Positions 6,813 to 14,146 of a stretch of DNA of 24,029 nucleotides are shown piece by piece. The notes beneath the pieces were generated by a model. It had not been told where the DNA came from, did no database searches, and saw nothing but the letters and a program-made list of their open reading frames with translations. Position numbers and translations under genes: made by a program. This DNA comes from Aureococcus anophagefferens. Its lineage: Eukaryota > Sar > Pelagophyceae > Pelagomonadales > Pelagomonadaceae. The number at the start of each line of letters is the position of its first letter. Position 1 is the first letter of the stretch. The stretch is from assembly GCF_000186865.1 (NCBI RefSeq), contig NW_008705562.1, positions 1,420,101 through 1,444,129 on the forward strand. Reading direction: 5' to 3'.

Positions 6813-7991
6813 TCACTCACGCCGGGGCAACACGCGCGCGAGGGCGCCGCGCGCGCGCCGCGCGAGGCCGTCGCGCGCGCGCCGGAGCCAGCCGCGCGGG
6901 GCCGCGGCGCGCCGCCAGCTCCGGTACGCGCGCGCCGACGCCGCGTCCGTGCCCGTCCAGCCCGGCGCGCGGACCATGGCGTCCAGGTTGTGGTCGTACT
7001 CGTCGCCGTCGGAGACGACCGCAACCTCGCCGACGGGCCGGCTGATCGGCAAATAGGGCGCCGCTTCGGCGACGGCGGCCGCCGGCCAGTCCGCGTAGAG
7101 GTCCTTCGCGAGGTGCACGTGGAGGCCCTCGGTCCGCGCCCGGAACTCGCGCGAGTAGTCGGAGAAGCGGGGCATGAACCACATGGTGATCACCGTGCGC
7201 CGCTCCGTGGAGTTGTTCGCGTGGGCCGCGTGGAGCACGCGCGCGTCGCCGACGACGACGTCGCCGACGTCGACCGCCACGTCGACCTCGCCCTCCCAGG
7301 TCTGGTGCGCGGGCTGCGCGGCCCAGTCCTCGGCGCCGCGCACGTCCTCGGAGTGGGCCGCGTCGAGGAGGCCGTGGAGCGCGTGCGGCCGGCGGTGGCT
7401 GCCGGGGATCGCGCGGAGGCACCCGTTGGCGCGGCTCGTGTTCGTGAGGTAGAACCTACCACATGCGTCGGTAACGATTTTTCATCGTTTTCCCAGTCAA
7501 AATCTCTCGAAAATCGTCAGATGCAGGACGCTGGGGTAGAACATGGCGAAGAGCTGGACCGGCGCCTCGCCGTAGGCGTTCGCCTCGTCCCAGTACCAGG
7601 CGTCCTGGTGCCAGCCGAGGCTCGGCGACGACGGCGGCTTCGAGATGACGTAGCCGCTGAGCCAGCGCGCGTCGCCGAGGCCGGCGGCGGCGAGCGCGTC
7701 GAGCGTCGGCGCGTGCGTGATCAGCGGCAGGAACGCCGACGACTTGGTCACGGGGATCAAGCTGCCGGTAAAGGCGTCCCTTTGCAGGTGCTGCGTCGCG
7801 TCGCTGTCGATGAGGGCGTTCGATGCGTCCGCGATGTCCGCGAGGAGCGCGCGGTCGACAACCTGGCGGAGCACGGTCACGCCGTCGCGCAGGAGCTCCT
7901 CCTCGTGGAGCGACGGCGACGCCGAGCAGCAGCGCGCGACGAGGAGCAGCCCGAGCGTTATCAAAGAGGGCAGCCCAGGTCGGGCCATCAT
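6813..7991 (-). CDS. phytanoyl-CoA dioxygenase (PhyH)-like Fe(II)/2-oxoglutarate oxygenase, two exons
   Basis: Exons 7991-7543 and 7455-6813, TGA at 6815-6813, 363 residues. The intron is 7542-7456. Splicing joins QLFAM to FYLTNTSRANGCLRAIPGSH and restores the canonical PhyH block; reading through hits a stop. The iron ligands are visible: HxD in GWHQDAWYW (about residues 125-132) and the distal His in DARVLHAAHANN, with the 2-oxoglutarate-binding Arg in the following ERRTVITMW. The ATG pair at 7991 gives a clean signal peptide (MMARPGLPSLITLGLLLVARCCSA), so the enzyme is probably secreted or ER-targeted rather than peroxisomal; an upstream GTG at 8030 is less likely. The arginine-rich C-terminus (about 50 residues) lies beyond the domain. 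Likely reaction: hydroxylation of a lipid or small-molecule substrate, not identifiable here. Confidence 0.85.
7448..7455. repeat. 8-bp target-site-like duplication, exon 2 copy
   Basis: GGTAGAAC on the plus strand (GTTCTACC in the sense of the PhyH gene), directly after the intron's AG. It is identical to 7535-7542 at the other end of the intron. Confidence 0.75.
7456..7542 (-). mobile_element. introner-like intron (87 bp) in the PhyH gene
   Basis: On the gene strand the intron begins GTTCTACC at 7542 and ends ATGTGGTAG at 7456, and the next exon begins GTTCTACC again. The inserted part proper is therefore 7456-7534 (79 bp), flanked by an 8-bp direct duplication. The GT donor comes from the duplicated target and the AG acceptor from the insert end. 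Splicing restores the exact pre-insertion reading frame (GCC AT|G TTC TAC CTC). The insert termini are imperfect inverted repeats: TGCRTC followed by ACGATTTT occurs at both ends, with ACGATTTT (7474-7481) and its complement AAAATCGT (7510-7517) 18 and 17 bp from the respective ends. It is much more AT-rich than the exons. Introners of this design are established in Aureococcus and Micromonas. Confidence 0.75.
7535..7542. repeat. 8-bp target-site-like duplication, 5' splice-site copy
   Basis: GGTAGAAC on the plus strand, the first 8 bases of the PhyH intron in sense orientation. It is identical to 7448-7455, and its first two sense bases are the GT donor. Confidence 0.75.
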
Positions 7992-8114
7992 TGCTCCGGC
8001 GATCAAGAACCAGGTCAAGAACGTCGTCACCTCGAAAACGGCGCCACGCGTGCGCCCGACGTTAAGCCCGACGCTGAGCGCGCGCCGACCAGCGGGAGAA
8101 GCGGATCAATGACT

Positions 8115-9632
8115 TTACTGGTCCCGCCCGACGGCGGGGCACGCGATCAGCTGGAGGTAGCCCAGGGCCGCGGGCGCGGCGCTCGCGTGGCTCGACGCGC
8201 GCTCGACCGCGGCGACGGCGTCGCCGGGCACCGCGGTCGCGGCCGCGGCCGCGTCCGCGCGCAGCTTCGCGACGACGGCGGCCGCGTGCTCCGCGGGCGC
8301 CCGGAGCACGTCGAGGCAGCGCGCGGCGACGCGCTCGTAGAGGCGCAGCGTCGCGGTCTCGTTGAGGACGAGCGCCGCGGACGCCGCGGCCCGCGCGGGC
8401 CACCGCGCGGCGTCGGCGCCCGGCGGCGGCGGCGGCGGCGCGCCGCGCAGCGCCGCGACGGGGTCGCCCAGGGCGTAGCCCCGGAGCTCCGCGGCGACGA
8501 GCGCGGCGAGCGACGAGAGCGCGTCGACCTCGAGGGGCAGGCGCCGCGCCCAGAGCGCCCGCTCCTCCTCTTCGTCGTCGTCGTCGTCGTCGTCGTCGTC
8601 GGGGAAGTCGTCGTCGCCGTCGTCGTCCTCCTTGTCGAGGAAGTCGTCGTCGCCCTCGCTGAATTCGTCGTCGTCCGGCGGCGGCGCCGCGGAGGACGCG
8701 GCGCGCATGGCGTCGAGGCACGCCGCGAAGGGCCGCAGCACGTCGGCCTTGGCGCCGATGCGCAGGTCCACGGGCTTGGCCGCGCGGCCGTCGCGCGCGG
8801 CCGGCAGCGCCAGCGGCCTAAGGTCGTTCGACGACCCGTCGGGCTCGAAGTTGGCGACCATCGCGAAGCCGAACTGGCTCAGCAGCTGCGCGTTGCCCTT
8901 GGCGCCGTAGGTGTCGTGGACCTCGGCGCCCGCCGCGAGGGATCGCGTCGCCGTCCACACCGCGCAGTCGCCGTCGACGCCGTAGCGCGTCTCGCGGTCG
9001 CGGCTGTGGTTCAGCATGTCCGCGAGCGGCGCGAGCGCGTCGACGCCCTCGGCGAGCGAGAAGCTCCGCGTCGCGACGATCGTCGCCGCCCAGGCGTAGG
9101 CGTCAAACGTGGGCCAGGCCCGGTCGACGTCGCACCGCGCGACCGCGTCGTAGTCGCGGCGGAGCGCGCCCTTGTCGATACGCTTCCGGAGCGGCGACCC
9201 CCCGAGGAGCGCGTCGAGCTCGGCGTCGGACCAGGTCCGCGGGACGTCCGGGAGGTCGTCCGCGTTCGGGAGCGTCGCGTAGTACGGCGCGCGCGGCGAC
9301 GATTCGTCGGAGGCGTCGGCCGCGAGGAAGAACGCGAGCGCGACGTCGTCGACGGACGCCGAGAGTTGCCCGCCCGTTTCGCGCGCCGCGAGATGGTCGG
9401 CGATTTCGCGCGCCGCGCGGCCGACCGCGTGCCGCTCCACGTCCTCGTGGAGGACGCAGCAGGCGAGCGGGATCTTCAAGACGACCTGATCCTTCGCGAG
9501 GCCTTCCTCGGCGTTCACGACGACGCCTCGCACGCCGTCGCTGGAAACGGCGACCCCGCTCACTTCACCGCCGCAGGCTTCGACCCAGGCGACGCACTTC
9601 TCCCAGGGCGTTCGTTCGAGCGGTCGCTTCAT
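8115..9632 (-). CDS. SET-domain protein methyltransferase (SETD3/SETD6/Rubisco-LSMT type)
   Basis: 505 residues. The ATG at 9632 (MKRPLERTPWEKCVAWVEACGG) is preferred over the in-frame GTG at 9641. The N-terminal part matches the split SET fold: GVRGVVVNAEEGLAKDQVVLKIPLACC, then the insert with FLAADASDESSPRAPYYATLP, and WATRSF-like ATIVATRSFSLAEG. The catalytic C-terminal half has PLADMLNHSRDRETRY (about 203-217), the NHS/AdoMet pocket, and VHDTYGAKGNAQLLSQFGF (about 237-255), the conserved Tyr of this class. Members methylate lysine or histidine on non-histone targets such as Rubisco, actin or ribosomal proteins. Residues from about 310 form a poly-Asp/Glu insertion encoded by a (TCG)10 microsatellite. 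The C-terminal Rubisco-LSMT substrate-binding-like helices follow (LNETATLRLYERVAARCLDVL). No plastid-targeting peptide is evident. Confidence 0.88.
   Translation of the reverse strand: MKRPLERTPWEKCVAWVEACGGEVSGVAVSSDGVRGVVVNAEEGLAKDQVVLKIPLACCVLHEDVERHAVGRAAREIADHLAARETGGQLSASVDDVALAFFLAADASDESSPRAPYYATLPNADDLPDVPRTWSDAELDALLGGSPLRKRIDKGALRRDYDAVARCDVDRAWPTFDAYAWAATIVATRSFSLAEGVDALAPLADMLNHSRDRETRYGVDGDCAVWTATRSLAAGAEVHDTYGAKGNAQLLSQFGFAMVANFEPDGSSNDLRPLALPAARDGRAAKPVDLRIGAKADVLRPFAACLDAMRAASSAAPPPDDDEFSEGDDDFLDKEDDDGDDDFPDDDDDDDDDEEEERALWARRLPLEVDALSSLAALVAAELRGYALGDPVAALRGAPPPPPPGADAARWPARAAASAALVLNETATLRLYERVAARCLDVLRAPAEHAAAVVAKLRADAAAAATAVPGDAVAAVERASSHASAAPAALGYLQLIACPAVGRDQ
8572..8601. 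repeat. (TCG)10 microsatellite coding poly-Asp
   Basis: Ten perfect TCG units on the plus strand, read as GAC (Asp) on the gene strand, inside the acidic insertion of the SET gene. Further interrupted TCG runs continue to about 8655, giving DDDDDDDDDEEEE-type sequence. Likely length-polymorphic. Confidence 0.9.
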
Positions 9633-9872
9633 CGGCCGCACTTAGAGCGTCGCGCCCAAGTAGCGTGCGTCGCCGTCGGCGCGTCGAGGCGCCTCCGCAG
9701 ACGCTCGCGCCCCGTGGAGGTTTTGCGCGTGCTTGGTCTGGCTGACCCCCCGGCGCCGTACGCGCGCCGACACCGCGACAACCCGGCGCGAGCCACGCGC
9801 CGATCTGCGCGAAAAGCCCCGCGAGCCGCGCGACACCTTCACACAAGCCGCGAGGTCGCCGAGGCCGCGCCC
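9633..9872. promoter_or_regulatory. divergent intergenic region between the SET and ankyrin genes
   Basis: 240 bp between the head-to-head start codons of the SET gene (9632, minus) and the ankyrin gene (9873, plus). Both promoters and 5' UTRs must fit here. I see no TATA box, repeat or RNA gene. Confidence 0.4.
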
Positions 9873-10985
9873 ATGGAGACCGAGGCGGCGCCCAAATCCA
9901 CCGTCGTCCCCGACGAGGCGACCATCGCGAAGACGACGGTGGAGGTGCTCACGAGCGACGCCGAGATCGTCGCGGCCTACGACGCGGGAACGCTCACCGT
10001 GCGCGTGCTCGAGACGACCGTCGCGGGCCACCTCAGCGTTACGGACGCGGCGCAGGCGGAGGCGAAAATTCTGCCGACCGTGAAAGCGACGTTCATGGAC
10101 TACATGGCGGAGCACGATCCGCTTACTCATGGTTTGCGAACAGCGTGCTCTTTGGGAAACTTGAATGAGATCCGGCGAATACTCGACGGCGGGTGTGACA
10201 TCAATGAGCTGGACTCGCAGCGTTTTATGACGCCGTTGTTTGTCGCTTGCAAGAATGGCCAGGTCGAGGCCGCTCGGCTTCTCCTTGACCGAGGCGCCGA
10301 CGTAGAACTGGGCGGACAGCACCAACAGACGCCTCTCCTTGCCGCATGTGATGCAGGACATTATGGCGTGGTATGCCTCCTGATCTTCGTGGGCCGAGCG
10401 AACATCAACAGCGTGACCGCCACAGGGTTGACGCCGCTGTTGATCGCAAGCATTAGAGGTCACTTGTCCACGGTCAAACTACTTATTGACCGCGGCGCTG
10501 ACGTGAATTGGAGCCGAGATGGTATCACCGCACTGCTCATGGCTTGCCACTGCGGTCACACCGACGTTGTTCGGCTGCTGATCGATCGCGGCGGCGCAGA
10601 CATCAACCTCGCTGCACCCGATGGACGGACTCCCTTTTTCGTGGCTTGTCAAACAGGTCTCTACGATATCGTCGAACTACTGATGCACAAAGGAGCCATT
10701 ACGGACAAACTCCATAACGGCGTGCTGCCGCTGGAAGTCGCCATAAGCGAGGGCCACGACGCGATTGCCGAGCTACTTAGGCCCGGCATCATGAAAGCTG
10801 TGGAGGCTTTGAAGACCGCAAAGGGCCCCCTTTCCACAGCGCTCTCTGCGGAGCACCTTGCGATATTGGCACCGATTACAGCAAATTTTAAACGGGCCAA
10901 GTTGACGGGGGAAGCGCCCCGCCCCGTAAAACGCGAGAAATCCTCCAAAGAGGCTGGCTTTCAAAAAGCCGCTAATCGTAGTTAG
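9873..10985 (+). CDS. ankyrin repeat protein
   Basis: 370 residues; the ATG at 9873 (METEAAPKSTVVPDEAT) is the best start, since the upstream open frame is antisense to the SET gene. Residues 1-70 are an acidic GC-rich leader of unknown fold. From about residue 75 there are about seven ankyrin repeats of ~33 residues, with clear cores such as TPLFVACKNGQVEAARLLLD, TPLLAACDAGHYGVVCLLI, TPLLIASIRGHLSTVKLLID, TALLMACHCGHTDVVRLLID and TPFFVACQTGLYDIVELLMH. The C-terminal ~65 residues are basic and helical (RAKLTGEAPRPVKREKSSKE). It is a protein-interaction scaffold; the partner is unknown. Base composition drops sharply near 10,060-10,090, within the frame. The TAG at 10983-10985 overlaps the convergent PRMT gene by 14 bp. 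Confidence 0.85.
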   Translation: METEAAPKSTVVPDEATIAKTTVEVLTSDAEIVAAYDAGTLTVRVLETTVAGHLSVTDAAQAEAKILPTVKATFMDYMAEHDPLTHGLRTACSLGNLNEIRRILDGGCDINELDSQRFMTPLFVACKNGQVEAARLLLDRGADVELGGQHQQTPLLAACDAGHYGVVCLLIFVGRANINSVTATGLTPLLIASIRGHLSTVKLLIDRGADVNWSRDGITALLMACHCGHTDVVRLLIDRGGADINLAAPDGRTPFFVACQTGLYDIVELLMHKGAITDKLHNGVLPLEVAISEGHDAIAELLRPGIMKAVEALKTAKGPLSTALSAEHLAILAPITANFKRAKLTGEAPRPVKREKSSKEAGFQKAANRS

Positions 10986-12231
10986 ACAAGTACCATCGCA
11001 GCTCGTCGAGGCCGACGAGGTCCGCGTCGTCGAGGTCGTCGTCGAGATCATCGTCCTCGTCGAAGTCGTCGTCGTCGTAGTCCAGCGCGTCCTCGTCGTC
11101 GTCGTCGTCGTCGTCGTCGAGCTCCACCTCGAGTTCCTCGACGTCGACGTCGACCCCGTCGGCCTCGTCCAATTCCACGGACGCGAGAAAGTACTCGCCG
11201 GGTTTCTGCGCGAAGGAGAGGCGCCCGGCCGTCGACGACGACGGCGCCAGGTCCGCGCAGTAGAACGCCGTCTGCCCCCAGTGCGTGTCCGGCGCGCCCG
11301 GCGCCGTCGACAGGCGCGCGCCGCAGGCGAAGTCGACGTCGAAGTAGCCCAGGAAGGCGGAGATCGTCGCCGGGTTCACGCCCTCGAAGGCGAAGGACGC
11401 GTCGCCGAAACCCTCCGCGGCCGCCGCCGCGTCGTTCTCCAGGTCGATCGTGAAGACGTCCTGGGACTCACCGAGGAGGTGGCGCGCGTCCGCGTGGACC
11501 AGGTCCGGCGCGCGCCAGCCGCGGGTCAGCGTCTCCGCGGCGAAGGCGTCGCGCAGGCACGAGAAGTCGACGTCCGTGGACTCGCGCTCCATCGCGCGCC
11601 AGTCCGCCAGCCGCTCGAGGTGGCGGCGCAATCGCCGATCCCGCGCGAGGTCGAGGCGCGCGGGCGCGAAGCGCATGGTCGCACGGCAGGGCATCATGCG
11701 CCCGCCGGGCTTCAGCAGCCGGTCGCGCGCGCCGAGCACCGACGGCAGCATCGACTCGCCGAGCAGGAACGAGCCCATCCACTCGGAGATGATGACGTCG
11801 AAGGAACCGTCCAAATTCTTCACGTCGTCCTCCACGACCTCCACGACGTCGCCGACGCCGTTCGCGGCCGCGACGTCGCGCGCCTTCGCCGCCATGCCGG
11901 ACCGCTCGACGGCGACGACGCGCGTCGCGCCCGCCTTCGCGCACAGCACGCTCAGCACGCCGGAGCCCGCGCCCACGTCCAGGACGACGCCGCCCTTGAT
12001 TTTAGGCTCGCTGGCGATGGCAACACGATACGCGTCCATGCGCGCCTCGTCCTCGAGCATGCCCAGTTGCATCGCCAAGTTCGCATAGTTGTCGCGGCCC
12101 AGCTGGTCCGCGACGTAGTCCGCCGTCGACGGCGCGACGGTGCGTTTGCTCAGGCTCTTGCAGCGCGCCGCCGCCGGCGCCCACGCGGTTGCGCAGCCGA
12201 GCAGCAATGCGCAGAGCATCGACGATGCCAT
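10972..12231 (-). CDS. protein arginine N-methyltransferase (PRMT), probably plastid- or ER-targeted
   Basis: 419 residues from the ATG at 12231. The in-frame GTG at 12282 would bury the signal peptide and is rejected. The N-terminus MASSMLCALLLGCATAWAPAAARC is a signal peptide whose cleavage region, ATA-WAP, resembles the ASAFAP motif of stramenopile plastid precursors. The enzyme core follows: VLDVGAGSGVLSVLCAKAGA (about 82-101, AdoMet site), VVAVERS, the double-E loop SEWMGSFLLGESMLPSVL (about 148-165, both catalytic glutamates) and the THW loop in THWGQTAFY (about 315-323). It transfers methyl groups from AdoMet to arginine. The C-terminal ~60 residues are an extreme Asp/Glu tail encoded partly by (TCG)9, ending LDELRWYLSNYD; a tail this acidic is not usual in PRMT1. 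Type I versus II cannot be decided. Confidence 0.9.
   Translation of the reverse strand: MASSMLCALLLGCATAWAPAAARCKSLSKRTVAPSTADYVADQLGRDNYANLAMQLGMLEDEARMDAYRVAIASEPKIKGGVVLDVGAGSGVLSVLCAKAGATRVVAVERSGMAAKARDVAAANGVGDVVEVVEDDVKNLDGSFDVIISEWMGSFLLGESMLPSVLGARDRLLKPGGRMMPCRATMRFAPARLDLARDRRLRRHLERLADWRAMERESTDVDFSCLRDAFAAETLTRGWRAPDLVHADARHLLGESQDVFTIDLENDAAAAAEGFGDASFAFEGVNPATISAFLGYFDVDFACGARLSTAPGAPDTHWGQTAFYCADLAPSSSTAGRLSFAQKPGEYFLASVELDEADGVDVDVEELEVELDDDDDDDDEDALDYDDDDFDEDDDLDDDLDDADLVGLDELRWYLSNYD
11093..11119. repeat. (TCG)9 microsatellite coding poly-Asp
   Basis: Nine perfect TCG units, read as GAC (Asp) in the PRMT acidic tail, with interrupted TCG runs on both sides (11024-11119). 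Confidence 0.9.
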
Positions 12232-12313
12232 CGTCCCTCTCCGTTCAATGAGAGCTTCAACCAGGTTCAACCACCGGCGCACGAACGGAGGTGGTTAGGC
12301 GCGCGAAGGCGGC

Positions 12314-13704
12314 TCAGGGCGCCGCGCTGACCTTGAGGGCTTCCTTCGCCGCGACGGCGGCGGCTCGTCGCGGCGCGCGCTTCGGCGGCGGCGCCGCGGG
12401 CTCGAGCTTGCGCTTCCGGCTCGCGGGCTTGTACTGCTTGGGCGGCGGCGGCGGCGCCTCCTTTTTTTTGTGGCTCTTGGGCTTCTTGGCGGCGCCCGGC
12501 GCGGCCGCCGGCTTGCGCGCGGCGGGCTTCTTCGTCGGCGGCGACGTGAGCGCGACGGCGGCGGCGGCGACGCCGTCGGCGGCACCTTGGACCCCGGCGC
12601 GAGGCGCGGGCACTTGATGGAGAGGCGCTGGTCGCGCTGGCGGAGGAGCGCGTCGCCGCGCTTCTCCGCGGCGCCGGAGCGGCGGTCGACGCGGCGCGCC
12701 ATCATGTAGCTCGGCTCGCCGTGGTTCGTCCGCAGCGAGTCGCGGTGCTCGTCGCCCCAGGCCCAGTGGCGGTAGGCCTGCCAGGGCTTGACGGCCGGCG
12801 CCTCCCTGGCGTCGTCGCCGGAATCCGTCGCCGGCGCCGCCGCCGCGCCGTCGTTGTCGATGTAGCGCGCGATGGCCCCGACGCGGAGGAAGCCGTGGCG
12901 CTCGTAGAAGGTCGCGGCGCCGGGCGTCGCGCAGACGACGCAGAAGTCGTAGGCGTCGTCGCGCGCGAGCTCCTCGAGGACGACGGACACGAGCCAGTCG
13001 CCGCAGCCGAGCGCCGCGAGGAGCGAGATCTCGGCGACGCGCGGCCAGACGATGCCCGTGGACCGCCAGTCGCCGGACCGCGCGCAGCGCTCGAGGCCCT
13101 CGGCGAGGGGCTCGAGGGGCGCCGCCGGCTCCGGGGACCGCGGCTCCGCGCCCGCCGACGGCGGCGCGGCGAGCGACGGCCGGTCCTTGCAGCTCCGCGG
13201 GTGCTGCGTGCTCTGGGGCCGCGGGCTCGGCAGGGGCGTCCGCTGGGGCCGCCCGACGCCGTGGTCGAGCTTGCGGCCCGTGCCCACGAGGCCCTTGAGG
13301 CCCGACGCGTGGTGCTGCGAATCCCACGCGAAGTGCGGCGTCCACGTCGTGAACGTCGTGTGCGTGATGAACCCCTGGAGCCAGCCCTTGTCGCGCTGGC
13401 GCACGACGAGGCCCTTGAGCGGGTCGTCGAGGTCGAGGCGGTCCGCGATGTAGGCCTCGTAGAGCGGCGCGCCCGCGGACGCGGCGGCCGACCGCGCGCG
13501 CGCGCCGCGCGCGAGCAGCTTGAGCGCGCGCCGCTTCACGGCCTCGTCGCAGAGGCCCTTCATCTCCGGCGCGATGGCGAGCCAGCGCGCCCGGGACGCC
13601 GGGGCCTCCACGAGGGACGCGCCCAGGGGCGGGCTCCGCTCGCAGTTGGGCACCTCCGTGAACCCGTAGGGCAGCGGCTGCGCCGACGCGGCCCGCCGGG
13701 GCAT
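12314..13704 (-). CDS. GNAT-family N-acetyltransferase-like protein, two exons
   Basis: ATG at 13704, TGA at 12316-12314. The proposed exons 13704-12586 and 12529-12314 give 444 residues. The N-terminal region starts MPRRAASAQPLPYGFTEVPNCE and has WLAIAPEMKGLCDEAVKRRALKLL and GWLQGFITHTTFTTWTPHFAWDS. After a Pro/Ser-rich linker comes the acetyltransferase core: EISLLAALGCGDWLVSVVLEEL, then FCVVCATPGAATFYERHGFLRVGAIARY (about 265-292), the usual acetyl-CoA/beta-bulge and FYERxGF motif of GNAT enzymes. YRHWAWGDEHRDSL and EPSYMMARRV follow. The last 71 residues, in another frame, are a basic Lys/Pro/Ala tail with NLS-like KKPKSHKKKE and SRKRKLEP, suggesting a nuclear location. The substrate is unknown. 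The frame change is explained either by a 56-bp GT-AG intron or by a frameshift. Confidence 0.75.
12530..12585 (-). other. candidate 56-bp intron in the GNAT gene
   Basis: In sense orientation it begins TCCAAG|GTGCCG and ends GACGAAG|AAGCCC, phase 0, with a CTCAC branch-point-like sequence about 20 nt before the AG. It joins PGSK to KPAARKPAAAPG. The alternative is a frameshift: GCCGCCGACG occurs twice (12583-12574 and 12542-12533 in gene order), 41 bp apart, so a local 41-bp duplication would produce the same frame change. Confidence 0.45.
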
Positions 13705-14146
13705 CTCCGGCGCGCTGAAATAGTTCCCGATCGTCCCGACGGGCTACCAGCCGGGCGCTACCAGCCGGGTGGGTGGTCCCGGGACTGGCGGGGGCGTGGC
13801 GAGCGACGCTGCGGCTGGAGCGCGCGCGACGATCGATGAGTCGGGCGGAGAGTGACGCGCGTGTTGAACACAAAGTTGATGAGGGTTAGGATTAGGGCGA
13901 AACCGCAGAGGGGGCAACATTCTGCTCAACCCATGGTTTCCTCGAAACCACGACACCTGTACCACCAGCCCGACGGCCCCGCACGGACCCTTTCGGACGC
14001 CGCCCCGACCCCGCCCGCCGCCCGCGCGTACCCCCAACGGCCGCGACAGAAGAGCTGCGTATCTGCTGCAAGTAGGAAGGAGCTGCCCCGTCGAGCTGTC
14101 TTGGGCATGCTAACATTTGGGCCGCGGACCACCGCCTCGTAGAGCG
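13705..14146. promoter_or_regulatory. divergent intergenic region between the GNAT and ABCG genes
   Basis: 442 bp between head-to-head starts, less GC-rich in its middle. Visible elements are a 13-bp tandem duplication GCTACCAGCCGGG (13743-13755 and 13757-13769), a telomere-like GGGTTAGGATTAGGG (13883-13897), and a perfect 7-bp hairpin TGGTTTC-CTC-GAAACCA (13934-13950). No ORF here is convincing; the frames called across it are shadows. Confidence 0.5.
13743..13769. repeat. 13-bp tandem duplication GCTACCAGCCGGG
   Basis: Two identical copies separated by one base, about 40-65 bp upstream of the GNAT start codon on its promoter side. Could be a duplicated binding site or slippage product. Confidence 0.8.

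Noticed and set aside
7497..8030. PhyH as two separate genes (177-residue and 176-residue frames)
   Set aside because: Splicing out 7456-7542 joins them in frame through the most conserved PhyH block, so they are two exons of one gene.
8572..8655. Repeat cluster resembling a short tandem array or CRISPR
   Set aside because: A trinucleotide microsatellite inside a coding region with no spacers; simply poly-Asp codons.
6411..10985. A 1,524-residue plus-strand open frame
   Set aside because: Only its last 370 residues (from 9873) look like protein. The rest is Arg/Ala/Val-rich shadow sequence opposite the PhyH and SET genes, caused by high GC and lack of stops.
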